A stretch of 57,135 nt of DNA. Source: Clostridia bacterium (lineage in GTDB: Bacteria; Bacillota; Clostridia; Oscillospirales; Acutalibacteraceae). Position 1 is the first letter of the stretch. Each line of letters begins with the position of its first letter. Below the pieces are notes generated by a model. That model was not told the origin of the DNA and did no database searches. It saw only the letters and a program-made list of their open reading frames with translations. Below are positions 34,037 through 44,000 of the stretch, one piece after another. The stretch spans positions 1-57,135 of the forward strand of contig JAFUPA010000039.1 of assembly GCA_017481575.1 (NCBI GenBank), written 5' to 3'. Position numbers and translations under genes: made by a program.

Positions 34037-35797
34037 ATGAAAAAAATAATTTCACTCATTCTTTCGGTTGTAATGATATTTACAATCGGCAGTGTTTCTT
34101 TCGGCGTTGACGCTTTTGCAGAAGAGACAGCGGCACCCGAAACAGACATCACTACAGAAGTAATTGAAGGACTTGATACAGTGGCTCCTTTTGTTGCTTA
34201 CTTTGCACAGAGCCTTGAAAATATCGACCTTCCGAATTTCCCATTCCCAAGTTCGGTAGACCAGTTTACAGATATGCTTCTTAAGACTCTTTACGGCATT
34301 GTAGACCTTCTTATTGACGTTGTTCTCAAGTCTATCAATGCTGTTATTCCGTCTGTTGATTTTGAACATAAGGACGAGTATGTAAACGACCAGTTCTATG
34401 CAGGTATGGACGAGTATCTTGCAGAGCCGGCATCCGGCGCAGTATGGAGTGTTGGTTACGGCAGCAATTCAATCCAGACAGGTGACGAGCTTGACGGTGA
34501 GCACTATGTCGGCGGCAGCCTTTCTTTCCCTGACCCGAAATCTGCTACTGCAATCTATGACGATCAGCGTGTACGTTGCGTTGCACTCAACGACGGCAGC
34601 GGCAGAGGTACAATCGTAATCGCAGTTGTAGACGGCTTCGGTCTTTCAAACACAGACGTTGCAGGTATCCGTGCAGAGCTTGCAGATTTTGCAGAGGCTA
34701 ACGATATCGTCGGCATCAACATCTCCGTTCTTCATCAGCACAGCTGTGTTGACACCTTCGGTATGAACGGCGACCTTCTTAAAATGGTATTCACAAACCC
34801 TGCCGCAAACATTGCAAACAACCTCTTCGGAACAGAGTTTGAGCTTCTTGACGGCAGAAACAAGGCATTTATGGAGAACCTCTACAACGTAACAGTTGAC
34901 GCTGTTGAAACAGCAGTTGAAACAATGGAAGAGGGCAAGATTTACTATTCAAGCACAGATGTTGAGGACCTTATCCGTGAAAAGAGAGACCCTTATGCTG
35001 TAGATGCTGACCTCCACCGTTTCCGTTTTGTTCCCGCTGACGGCGGTAAGGAAACTTGGATTGTTAACTCTCCCATCCATTGCGTAGGTAACGGTGCCGC
35101 AGGTACAGAAATCACAGGCGACTATCCGTACTATATGGAGCAGGTTATCAACGAGCGTGCAGATGCTAACTTTATGATGGTTCTCGGCGCAGAGCTTGCA
35201 ATCTCTTCAGACTACAGTCCGCTTGAGCTTCCCGAGGAAATGACAGATATCGAAGAAATAGATGCTTACGGCACAGAGCTTGCAAACCGTTTGATTGATA
35301 ATTCAACAGAAGAAGTTGAGGTTGCTCCTCTTCTTAACTTCAAAATGGCACAGTACTATGTTCCCGTAACAAACCAGATTCTCCTCTTCGCAGGCAAACT
35401 TGGCGCTATTTCAAACACAGTTGTAGGTCTTGATGATTATGACCTCAATGCAGAAATTCTTACCGAAATCGGCTACCTTGAGTTGGGCACAGATATCGCT
35501 GTTGCACTTGTTCCGGGTGAGCTTGAGCCGGCTATCGCATTCGGTGGCTGTCTCCAGGGTGAGGAGTCATGGACTTATGAAAACTTCGATTACCCCTCAA
35601 TGCAGGAGGTAGTAGGCGAGGACAAGAAGCTTATTGTTTTCGGTCTTATGAACGACCAGGTAGGTTACATCCTTCCTGACAACGAGTTCAAGAGCCTTCT
35701 TGCAGGTGAAAATGAAGAAATTGTTGCATCAGGCGACAAGGCAGGTTCTGCTACAATCACAGCGTTTATGGAGCTTGTTGACAGCATCGAAAAATAA
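34037..35797 (+). CDS. Neutral ceramidase-like protein, secreted copy
   Basis: A 586-residue exported relative of the cytoplasmic protein at 18113-19546. A signal peptide covers about 1-28 (cleaved near A-F-A-E). A strongly hydrophobic/amphipathic region at about 78-108 may sit on a membrane. The catalytic domain then follows: L-H-Q-H-S (about 232-236), the His of S-P-I-H-C (about 347) and V-P-G-E (about 492). At the nucleophile site it keeps Ser (L-A-I-S-S, against G-D-V-S-P in ceramidases). It should cleave an amide or ester in a lipid outside the cell; ceramide is a guess from family. AAAGGTG precedes the ATG, TATAAT lies at 34011-34016, and a terminator follows. Confidence 0.6.
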   Translation: MKKIISLILSVVMIFTIGSVSFGVDAFAEETAAPETDITTEVIEGLDTVAPFVAYFAQSLENIDLPNFPFPSSVDQFTDMLLKTLYGIVDLLIDVVLKSINAVIPSVDFEHKDEYVNDQFYAGMDEYLAEPASGAVWSVGYGSNSIQTGDELDGEHYVGGSLSFPDPKSATAIYDDQRVRCVALNDGSGRGTIVIAVVDGFGLSNTDVAGIRAELADFAEANDIVGINISVLHQHSCVDTFGMNGDLLKMVFTNPAANIANNLFGTEFELLDGRNKAFMENLYNVTVDAVETAVETMEEGKIYYSSTDVEDLIREKRDPYAVDADLHRFRFVPADGGKETWIVNSPIHCVGNGAAGTEITGDYPYYMEQVINERADANFMMVLGAELAISSDYSPLELPEEMTDIEEIDAYGTELANRLIDNSTEEVEVAPLLNFKMAQYYVPVTNQILLFAGKLGAISNTVVGLDDYDLNAEILTEIGYLELGTDIAVALVPGELEPAIAFGGCLQGEESWTYENFDYPSMQEVVGEDKKLIVFGLMNDQVGYILPDNEFKSLLAGENEEIVASGDKAGSATITAFMELVDSIEK

Positions 35798-35809
35798 ATA
35801 AAAAATTAA

Positions 35810-35838
35810 GGGGTTGGTCATTGACCAACCCCGATTTT
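35810..35838 (+). terminator. Terminator of the secreted ceramidase-like gene
   Basis: The perfect 9-bp stem 35810-35818/35824-35832, 5-base loop, then GATTTTT. Confidence 0.9.
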
Positions 35839-35868
35839 TAGTTTTGAGGCCACAAAAGTGACTCTTCA

Positions 35869-36000
35869 TCAGAACTTTCTTGCAATTGAATTTGCAGTCA
35901 AAAGCTTGATGATGGTACGGAATGAAAAGATTGATTTTTCTTTTGCGATTTCGTCGAGCATAGCTTTTTCAGCCTCATAGTACATTTTTTCGATTGACAT
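35869..36000 (-). CDS. Small basic protein, 43 residues, unknown
   Basis: A short frame beginning MSIEKMYYEAEKAML and ending SIARKF. The first half is acidic and helical; the second half (about 24-43) is amphipathic and basic (F-R-T-I-I-K-L-L). AAAGGAATG lies upstream, and 52 bases further a perfect TTGACA-17-TATAAT promoter points at it, so expression is likely. No family is recognised. It is not part of either neighbour. It could be a small membrane-active or regulatory peptide; that is only a suggestion. Confidence 0.6.
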   Translation of the reverse strand: MSIEKMYYEAEKAMLDEIAKEKSIFSFRTIIKLLTANSIARKF

Positions 36001-36051
36001 ATAATTCATTCCTTTCTTTATTTCGGTAAGTTTTTCCTACCGTTTGACTGT

Positions 36052-36080
36052 ATTATAACACCATTATATGCACTTGTCAA
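36052..36080 (-). promoter_or_regulatory. Strong promoter of the 43-residue gene
   Basis: TTGACA (36075-36080) and TATAAT (36052-36057) on the minus strand, 17-bp spacer: exact consensus. The leader between holds a small CGGTA/TACCG hairpin. Confidence 0.85.
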
Positions 36081-36210
36081 GCGTTTTACACAAAGAATTT
36101 TATTTATATTTGGTTATAATGACGAAGCGAAGTACGAATGTATGTTAATATTATAAATAAAATCATTTAATAATGGGCTGATTTATTGTGCAAAATAACG
36201 AAGTACAAAA

Positions 36211-36240
36211 TAAAAACCTTCGCCGAAAATGACGAAGGTT
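36211..36240 (-). terminator. Terminator of the GH29-like gene
   Basis: The 8-bp stem 36215-36222/36233-36240, then TTTATTTTG on the minus strand. The stretch 36081-36210 between the two minus-strand transcripts holds no gene. Confidence 0.8.
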
Positions 36241-36255
36241 GTATGTTTTTGACAG

Positions 36256-37608
36256 TTAATAAACTTTAAACTCGGAAATTGTAGCAAAATCTCTGGTTTT
36301 CTCAATGACGAGTTTAATTCTTTTTGCTTCCATAGGCGAAACAATGCAGATTTTCTTTCTTCCGATTGTAGTACCTTTGTAAATCTTTCTCCAACGCTTG
36401 TTGTAGAAATAATAGAGTGAAAATTTCTCGACCTGCTGACCTGTTGTAATATTCTCTGCAAGCACAATTTTATCAATCGAGCAAACCTTGCCCATGTTTA
36501 CAACAATCGAAGTTTTGCGTGCACCGTTTGCTGTTTTGAAATACGACTTGCCAGAGTTTATAAACTTCTCGGAATGAAGCTCGTCACTTGCGCCGCTTGA
36601 TGTGAATTCTGCACCCTCGGTAAAATCTTCTTTAAATTCAAGCTCAAGCTGTGCACCGAGAGTAACCAACTGCTCAAGGTCTTTTTTATCAATCCTTCCG
36701 CTGTGTGACGGGGACACATTCAAAATGAATGTGCCGTTGTTACCTACAGATTTGAAATAACACATAATCGCCTTCGACATAACCTCCAGGCTTGTGTTTT
36801 CGTGGTCGTGGAAAAACCAGCCTGGTCTCATCTTCATATCCATAATCGCCGGGAACCAGACAAGCTCCTTGGCTTTTTTTATCTTTTTGCGACTGCCGAG
36901 GTCAGGCTCAACCAGTTTTTCAGCGGGTGCATCGTTAATAAGCTCTTTCGGTACAACACTCCATTCTGACTGTCTGCCGACACCTGAATGGTTACCGCAC
37001 CAGCGTATGTCTGGTCCGCAGTTGCAAATCATAGCTTTTGGCTGGAGCTTGCGGATAGTCTTGTAATAACGCTCCCAATCGTAGGGCTGCTTGCCGCTTG
37101 CATCACGTTCAAACCATACGCAGAAAATCTCGCCGTAATCCGTGCAAAGCTCTGTAAGCTGGTTTACAAAAAAGTCGTTGTATTTTTCTGTGCCGAATGT
37201 CGGCTCATACATATCGTAAGGGGAGAGGTAAATGCCGAACTTGATGCCCTCGTTTCTGCATTCCTCGCTCAATTCCTTAACCATATCGCCCTTGCCGTCA
37301 AGCCACGGTGAATTTTTAACGCTGTGCTCTGTGTATTTACTCGGCCAAAGGCAAAAACCGTCAGAAAACTTGCAGGTCAGTATCATACCTCTCATACCTG
37401 CAGATTTAATTGCCTTGACCCATTGCTTTGCAGAAAAATCAGCGGGAGTAAAATACTTTTCAGGCTCTCTGCCAGTGCCCCACTCGGTGTTGCAAAACGT
37501 ATTCATTCCGTAATGAACAAACGCAATAAATTCCGTGTTCATAAACTCAATCTGTTCAGGCGAGGGAACAACTGCATTTGCTTTTTCAATATAGCTTTTC
37601 TTTGCCAT
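36256..37608 (-). CDS. GH29 alpha-L-fucosidase-like protein with altered active site
   Basis: A 450-residue protein with the GH29 (beta/alpha)8 barrel followed by a discoidin-like carbohydrate-binding domain (about 360-450). The family N-terminus (F-V-H-Y-G-M-N-T-F, then T-E-W-G-T-G) is present. GH29 proteins normally read W-F-D-G-A at the nucleophile Asp; here it is W-F-E-R-D-A (about 165). They read W-x-P-A-E-x-D at the acid/base; here W-F-P-A-I-M-D (about 253), with Ile where Glu is expected. The downstream R-P-G-W-F and N-V-S-P motifs are intact. So it may bind fucosides without cleaving them, or use another residue. No signal peptide. GAGGTAA fixes the start at 37608; the in-frame N-terminal extension is rejected. 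Confidence 0.82.
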   Translation of the reverse strand: MAKKSYIEKANAVVPSPEQIEFMNTEFIAFVHYGMNTFCNTEWGTGREPEKYFTPADFSAKQWVKAIKSAGMRGMILTCKFSDGFCLWPSKYTEHSVKNSPWLDGKGDMVKELSEECRNEGIKFGIYLSPYDMYEPTFGTEKYNDFFVNQLTELCTDYGEIFCVWFERDASGKQPYDWERYYKTIRKLQPKAMICNCGPDIRWCGNHSGVGRQSEWSVVPKELINDAPAEKLVEPDLGSRKKIKKAKELVWFPAIMDMKMRPGWFFHDHENTSLEVMSKAIMCYFKSVGNNGTFILNVSPSHSGRIDKKDLEQLVTLGAQLELEFKEDFTEGAEFTSSGASDELHSEKFINSGKSYFKTANGARKTSIVVNMGKVCSIDKIVLAENITTGQQVEKFSLYYFYNKRWRKIYKGTTIGRKKICIVSPMEAKRIKLVIEKTRDFATISEFKVY

Positions 37609-37643
37609 AATGCTTACCTCAAAAAGTTTAAAGTGTTTTAGAT

Positions 37644-37672
37644 ATTGTACCATTTTCGGTACTCGATTGCAA
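37644..37672 (-). promoter_or_regulatory. Promoter of the GH29-like gene
   Basis: TTGCAA (37667-37672) and TACAAT (37644-37649) on the minus strand, 17-bp spacer. Confidence 0.72.
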
Positions 37673-37682
37673 TACACTAATG

Positions 37683-37711
37683 TTGCAAAACTTACCTTAT
37701 TATTGTATAAT
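37683..37711 (+). promoter_or_regulatory. Promoter of addBA
   Basis: TTGCAA (37683-37688), 17-bp spacer, TATAAT (37706-37711). It is back to back with the GH29 promoter, with only 10 bases between the two -35 boxes. Confidence 0.78.
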
Positions 37712-37737
37712 AAAATAAGTTTTAAGGGGGAATAGTG

Positions 37738-40700
37738 ATGCTCAGACTCATAACCGGTCGTATCGGCAGCGGTAAAACCACAAGGATTTATCAAGAAATC
37801 AAATCAAGAGTCGAAAAGGGTGAAAGCGTAATGCTTATCATCCCGGAGCAGTATTCCTTTTGTACGGAAAAAATGATGCTCGAACTCCTCGGAGCAAGAG
37901 GTGCCGACAGCGTTGAGGTTGTCAGCTTTACCTTCCTTTGTGAACGGCTTTTGAAAAAATACGGTCTTAATTCCAACCCCCGACTTGACGACAGCACCCG
38001 TGCGCTTATGATGAGCCTTGCTCTCGAAGGTGTCAGCGATTCACTCAAGGTTTACGGCAAGCACCGTTACTCCGCAAGCGTCATCACCCGAATGCTCAAA
38101 ATCATCAAGGAATTCAGGCAGTGCGCCGTTTCTTCGGATATGCTTCGTCAAACCTCGTCCGCCATGGAGGACTGTCTTCTTAAGTCAAAGCTCGACGAGC
38201 TTTCTCTTGTTATGGAGGCTTACACCTCGCTTGTTTCAAACAGCTATTTTGATGACGAGTGTGCTCTTGATGCCGTTTGCGGAGTGCTTGACGAGCATAG
38301 GGATTTTGTCGGCAAAACCGTATTTTTTGACGGATTCCGTGGCTTTACAAGTCAGGAGCTTAACGTAATGGAACGCATTTTTTCGCAAGCGGAGGACGTT
38401 TATGTCACCGTCTGTACGGACGTACCCTCAACGGTTGACGAATTCAGTTCGTTTGCACATACAAAAAGAACTGTCCGCAAGTTGACAGGAATAGCCGAGA
38501 AAAACGGTGTCAGAATTGCACCCCCCGAGTTTATCGAAGTCTTTAGCGAAAAAAGATACACCAATCCCGAATTACAGCTTCTTGAAAAAAGTCTTTACGA
38601 AAACGACTACGAAACCTACGACGAGGAAACAGAACACATCATTCTCTGCTCGGCAGAGGATTTTGAAAGTGAATGTGACTTCATTGCGCATACCGTTAAA
38701 AATCTTATAAGAATCGAGGGGCTTCGTTGCCGTGATATCGCAATCATCAGCCGAAGCGAAAATAACTATGCACGTCAGATTCGTTCTGCGCTCGTCAAAA
38801 ACGGTGTCCCTGTCTTTGAGGACAGACGTCAGCCGATAGCAACACAGCCGCTTATCGAGTTTTTGTTAAGTGTTACGGATATTTCCGTCAGCGGTTTTTC
38901 GTGCGACACGATTATGCGTGTGCTCAAAACAGGTCTTACCGACCTTACGGTTGAAGAAATTTCCGAGTTGGAAAACTACGCTGTTTTGTGGCAGATTAAC
39001 GGTAACAAATGGCTTGATGAATGGACAGCACATCCCGACGGCTTGGGTGAAAAAATGCTTGAGAAAGATGTCGCACGTCTCCAATCATTGAATGTTGCCA
39101 GAGAAACTGTCGTTGCACCTCTTCAAAAGCTTCGTTATGAAATAAAAAACTGTGACGGACTTTCTGCCGCAAAATCAATTTACAATCTCCTTGTTAAGAT
39201 GAATGTGCCTGAAAACCTCAAAAAGCTTGCCGAAACTCTCAACTCAAAAGGTGAGACTGATTTGGCAATTGAGCAGGGCAGGATATGGGATGTAGTAATA
39301 GAAATTCTCGATAGAATAGCTTTCTCTCTTGAAGGAATAAGTCTCACACCGAAACGATTTAACGAGCTTTTAAATCTTATAGTTTCAATGTATACCCTCG
39401 GCAATCTTCCGCAGGGTCTTGACGAAATTGTAATCGGCTCTGCAGACCGAGTGAAAACAACCTCACCGAAGGTCGTTTTTGCCGTCGGTGTTAACGACGG
39501 TCTTTTCCCAATGGTACCCGTTTCGGACGGTATTCTTTCCGACAACGAGCGAAAAACTCTCTCAACTCTCGATCTGCAAATGGACGACAACTTTGAGCAG
39601 AAGATGATGGAGGAGCGCTTTATAGCTTACAGCACGCTTTGCAGTCCGTCCGACAGGCTGTATGTAACCTATTCACGCAAGGATATCACGGGAGCACAGC
39701 TCACTCATTCCGAGCTTGTTACACAGATAAAGCAGATTTTCCCTAAAGTAACCGTTCTTGATACCGTCTTAACTCCCGAAATTGATTTTATAGAGGGCGA
39801 TATGCCTGCCTTTGAGCTTATGGCAAAGTTAAGCCTTAAGGGCGGAGTTATGCACTCAACTCTCGAGAAGTATTTTGCAGGAAGACCCGATTATAAGGAC
39901 AGGCTGTCTGCTCTCAACAGAGCCGTTAATAAGGGTGAGTTTGAAATTACCGACAAGGAAATTTCAAAAAAGCTCTTCGGCTTCAATATGTATATGTCAG
40001 CCTCAAGAACAGAGGTCTACCACAAGTGCCCGTTTGAGTATTTCTGCAAATACGGACTTAATGCAAAACCAAGAAAAATTGCCGAGCTTGACCCGATGCA
40101 AAAGGGTACGGCAATCCATTATATACTCGAAAACCTTATTTCTGTCTACGGCAGTGACGGACTTTGCGAAATGTCAAAGCAGCAGAGGGATAAGTGCGCA
40201 AGAGATATGCTTGAAGCATATTTCAGCGAAATTCTTGTTTCGGGTGAGGATATGGGTGAACGCTTCAATTACCTTTACCGCCAACTCGGTTTTGTTGTCT
40301 GCGAGGTCGTTGACCGCCTTGTTGCCGAGTTTTCCGTGAGCGAGTTTGTTCCTGTTGCATTCGAGCTTTCAATCGATTCTGACGGTGAAATTCCTGCCTA
40401 CGAAATTCCTCTTTCAGACGGTGGGGTGCTCAAACTCAAAGGCTCCGTTGACCGTGTTGATGTTATGGATAACGGTGACGAAACCTTCGTCCGTGTTGTG
40501 GACTACAAATCGGGCGGCAAAAAGTTCGATTTAAACGAGGTCTACTACGGACTTAATATGCAGATGCTCATTTACCTCTTTGCAATATGGCGAAGCGGTT
40601 TCAGAGATTACAAAAATATTACCCCTGCAGGCATTCTGTATATGCCTGTCAATGCTCCTTTTGCAAAAATTGACCGTGACGAGGGCGAGGAAGCAATAGC

Positions 40701-41097
40701 TTCTCAAAAGCAAAAGGCGGCAAAAATGAACGGTATGGTGCTTGACGACAGCCGTGTTATTTATTCAATGGATAATCGGCTTTCGGGCGATATCGTGCCT
40801 GCCGCAGTCAAAAAGGACGGCACAAATTCGGGAACTCTCATTTCTTTAAAGCAAATGGGACTTCTTATGAAGCGTGTTGAAAAAATCCTTGCAGATATGG
40901 CAGTCAGCTTACACGAGGGCAAAATCCCTGTTCGTCCTGCCGTTGCGCAAGCTACAACAAGCCCTTACCACGATGTATGCAAGTATTGTGATTATAAAGA
41001 TGTCTGCGGCTTTGACGAGGATACGCCGACCAATGATATCGAAAAAATAAAGCACGACGACAGCTTAAGGCTTTTAGGAGGTGAGGACGATGCCTGA
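37738..41097 (+). CDS. addB: AddB, helicase-exonuclease subunit B
   Basis: A 1119-residue subunit of the AddAB enzyme, which processes double-strand breaks for RecA loading and Chi-regulated recombination. The N-terminus has the P-loop G-R-I-G-S-G-K-T (residues 7-14). The C-terminal nuclease has D-Y-K-S-G (about 921). The iron-sulphur cluster ligands are one Cys in H-K-C-P-F-E (about 764) and three in C-K-Y-C-D-Y-K-D-V-C (about 1080-1089). Length is normal. The ATG at 37738 lies behind AAGGGGG; a GTG three bases upstream is a possible alternative. The last eight bases overlap addA, so the two are coupled. Confidence 0.96.
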   Translation: MLRLITGRIGSGKTTRIYQEIKSRVEKGESVMLIIPEQYSFCTEKMMLELLGARGADSVEVVSFTFLCERLLKKYGLNSNPRLDDSTRALMMSLALEGVSDSLKVYGKHRYSASVITRMLKIIKEFRQCAVSSDMLRQTSSAMEDCLLKSKLDELSLVMEAYTSLVSNSYFDDECALDAVCGVLDEHRDFVGKTVFFDGFRGFTSQELNVMERIFSQAEDVYVTVCTDVPSTVDEFSSFAHTKRTVRKLTGIAEKNGVRIAPPEFIEVFSEKRYTNPELQLLEKSLYENDYETYDEETEHIILCSAEDFESECDFIAHTVKNLIRIEGLRCRDIAIISRSENNYARQIRSALVKNGVPVFEDRRQPIATQPLIEFLLSVTDISVSGFSCDTIMRVLKTGLTDLTVEEISELENYAVLWQINGNKWLDEWTAHPDGLGEKMLEKDVARLQSLNVARETVVAPLQKLRYEIKNCDGLSAAKSIYNLLVKMNVPENLKKLAETLNSKGETDLAIEQGRIWDVVIEILDRIAFSLEGISLTPKRFNELLNLIVSMYTLGNLPQGLDEIVIGSADRVKTTSPKVVFAVGVNDGLFPMVPVSDGILSDNERKTLSTLDLQMDDNFEQKMMEERFIAYSTLCSPSDRLYVTYSRKDITGAQLTHSELVTQIKQIFPKVTVLDTVLTPEIDFIEGDMPAFELMAKLSLKGGVMHSTLEKYFAGRPDYKDRLSALNRAVNKGEFEITDKEISKKLFGFNMYMSASRTEVYHKCPFEYFCKYGLNAKPRKIAELDPMQKGTAIHYILENLISVYGSDGLCEMSKQQRDKCARDMLEAYFSEILVSGEDMGERFNYLYRQLGFVVCEVVDRLVAEFSVSEFVPVAFELSIDSDGEIPAYEIPLSDGGVLKLKGSVDRVDVMDNGDETFVRVVDYKSGGKKFDLNEVYYGLNMQMLIYLFAIWRSGFRDYKNITPAGILYMPVNAPFAKIDRDEGEEAIASQKQKAAKMNGMVLDDSRVIYSMDNRLSGDIVPAAVKKDGTNSGTLISLKQMGLLMKRVEKILADMAVSLHEGKIPVRPAVAQATTSPYHDVCKYCDYKDVCGFDEDTPTNDIEKIKHDDSLRLLGGEDDA

Positions 41098-44000
41098 ATG
41101 GACCCCTGAACAGAAAAAAGCAATAGATTCACGCTCCGGTACCGTCCTTGTTTCCGCCGCCGCAGGCTCGGGTAAAACTGCCGTGCTTGTCGAGCGTGTT
41201 ATCCGCCGTCTTATGGACAGGGACAATCCCTGTTCTGCCGACAGATTGCTTATCGTAACCTTTACACGTGCCGCAACACAGCAGATGCGGGAACGAATTT
41301 CGAAAGCAATCAGCGATGAATTGCGTAAAAACCCTGCGGATGAACATCTTAAACGTCAGCTCATAATGCTTCCGTTCGCAAAAATAAGCACAATCGACAG
41401 CTTTTGTAACGACCTTGTTAAGGAGAATTTTCACGACCTTGACCTTTCACCCGATTATAAAATGCTCGAGGGTGCACAGCTGAAAATCACCGAAGCCGAA
41501 GCAATGAACAGAACTCTTGATGAGTTTTATAAGGAGAATTCCGACGAGTTCAACGAGCTTGTCAACCTCCTTGCAAGCGGTACGGACGACAGCGCCGTCA
41601 GCGAGCTTGTTTCAAAGCTTTACAACCATTCAATGGCGTTTGCCCGCCCCGAGGCTTGTCTTGAAAATCTCGAGTATGATTACAAAAACTGTGACGAAAA
41701 ATTACCCGACACCCGTTGGGGTAAGGTTATCCTTAACTACGCAAACAGCGTAGTTGATAACTGCATTTCTCTTTGCGGTGATATGCAAGCTTGTCTCGAA
41801 AATGACGAAACAGTAGGGGACAAATACGGCGCTAATGTCTACGAGATGCAGACCTATCTATCCACTCTCAAATCACTTATCGAAAAAGGTGAATGGGACG
41901 AGATACTTTTAAGCCTTAATTCTCTCAAATTTTCTGCTCTCGGCAGACTTCCAAGAGGCTACTCTTCGCCCGAAGCCGAGTTTGTTAAAAAGCAGAAGAA
42001 AGCTATAACCGAAGACCTTACTAAAAAACTTCCCAAATATTTCTGCGTCAGCGTCAGGGAACACGCTGAGGATATGCGTTACCTCGCTCCGATAGTCGCA
42101 AAGCTTGTCACTATCGTCAAGCGTTACAGCGAAATTCTGTGGGAGGAAAAGCAGAAGCTGGCAAGCGTTGACTTTGCAGATATAACCCACCTTGCATTGA
42201 AGCTTCTCGTTTCTTTCGGTGAGGAAGGCAAACCTGCCAAAACAAACCTTGCTGAAGAACTCTCGTCAAAATTTGACGAAATACTTGTTGACGAGTTTCA
42301 GGATATCAACGAGCTTCAGAACACGCTCTTCTGGGCTGTTTCAAAGTCCGACAGCAATATGTTTATGGTTGGCGACGTCAAGCAGAGCATTTACCGCTTC
42401 CGTCAGGCTATGCCCGAAATTTTCCTTCGCCGCCGTGACGGGCTTGAGGATTATGTTGACAACAATTATCCTGCAAAAATCACACTCGACCGCAATTTCC
42501 GCAGCCGTTCGGGTGTTACGGAAAATATAAATTTTGTTTTCCGTCAGCTGATGTCCAAAGAGGCAGGCGGTCTTGATTATGACAAAAACGAGGCACTTGT
42601 TGCCGCCGCACCTTACGATGACTGTGCTTTCCCGCAAGCTGAGCTTCATATAATCGGCTCGTTGGAGGACGGCGAGCGTGTTTCAAGAGAAATTGAAGCA
42701 CAGCATATTGCCGACACAATCAATCAGATAATCGAAAGCGGTATGCTTGTAAGCGAAAAGGACGGCACCAGACCTGTTACCTACCGTGATTTCTGCGTGC
42801 TTATGCGTGCAACAGGCGGCGGCAGAGCAGAGCTTTATTCGGAAGTACTTGCGGCTAATAATATTCCTGCCTATGTTTCCAACAAAGCAGGCTTCTTCGC
42901 CTCAACAGAGATAAGCACAGTCCTTAACCTTATGCGTGTTACCGATAATCCGTTGCAGGATATTCCGCTTCTTGCAGTTATGCTTTCACCGATTTACGGC
43001 TTCACCGCTGATGAATTGGCAAAAATGCGTGTTGAGGAAAGAAAGAAACCGCTTTACCATTGCGTTCTCAATTCCGCACAGAACGGGGATGAAAAGTGCA
43101 TTGCTTTTCTTGAAAAGCTCGACAATCTCCGTATGCTGTCGTCAACTCTTGCTTGCTCGGAGTTTGTACGTGAGCTTTACTCGGTGACGGGCTACAAGGC
43201 AATCGCTTCTGCTCTCAAAAACGGCTCGCAGCGCAATGCAAACCTAAATATGCTTCTTGATTACGCTTCGAAATATGAGGAATCAGGCAAACGTGGACTT
43301 TCCGGCTTTATCCGTTTCATTGACCGTGTTCAGCGGCAGAATGCCGACCTTGAAAGTGCATCGGATATTTCAGAAGCGGCTGACGTCGTCCGCATTATGA
43401 CGATACACAAGAGTAAGGGACTTGAATTTCCCGTGTGTATCCTTGCCGACCTTAACAATTCCTTTACCAACGACAACCAAAAAGGAGTTGCGGCATTCCA
43501 CCCCGATTACGGTCTTTGCTTTGACCGCAGAGATTCGAGGACGAAGTGTCAGTATTCCACCGTCGGCAAAAAAGCACTTATGCTTGCAGAGAAGTTTTCA
43601 TCTGCCTCCGAGGAGCTTCGTGTGCTTTACGTTGCAATGACCCGTGCCAAGGAAAGACTCATCTGCGTTACCCGTTATGACAAAATCGAGAATAAACTCG
43701 AGGACTTGTCTTTGTGCCTTTCAGGTGCAAAAGCGGAGATTGACCCGTTTAATATCCTTAACAAAAATTCAATGGCAGATTGGCTTCTTATGGCTTTTCT
43801 CCGCCACCCCGACGCTTCAAAGCTTCGTGTTCTCTCGGGCAGGCAGGAGGCAATTTCAACTCTTCATTGTGCCGAAAACCTCTGTATAAAAGTCATAAAC
43901 AGTGTTGCGCAAACTGCCTGCACCACAGTTCAGGCAGAAAAAGCACCGTCCGACAGCGAGCTTTTGGAAGAAATAAAGAGAAGGATAGACTATAAATATC

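Noticed and set aside
37609-37794. N-terminal extension of the GH29-like gene by 62 residues
   Set aside because: It crosses the promoter and the divergent addB start; a clear GAGGTAA site lies before the internal ATG at 37608.
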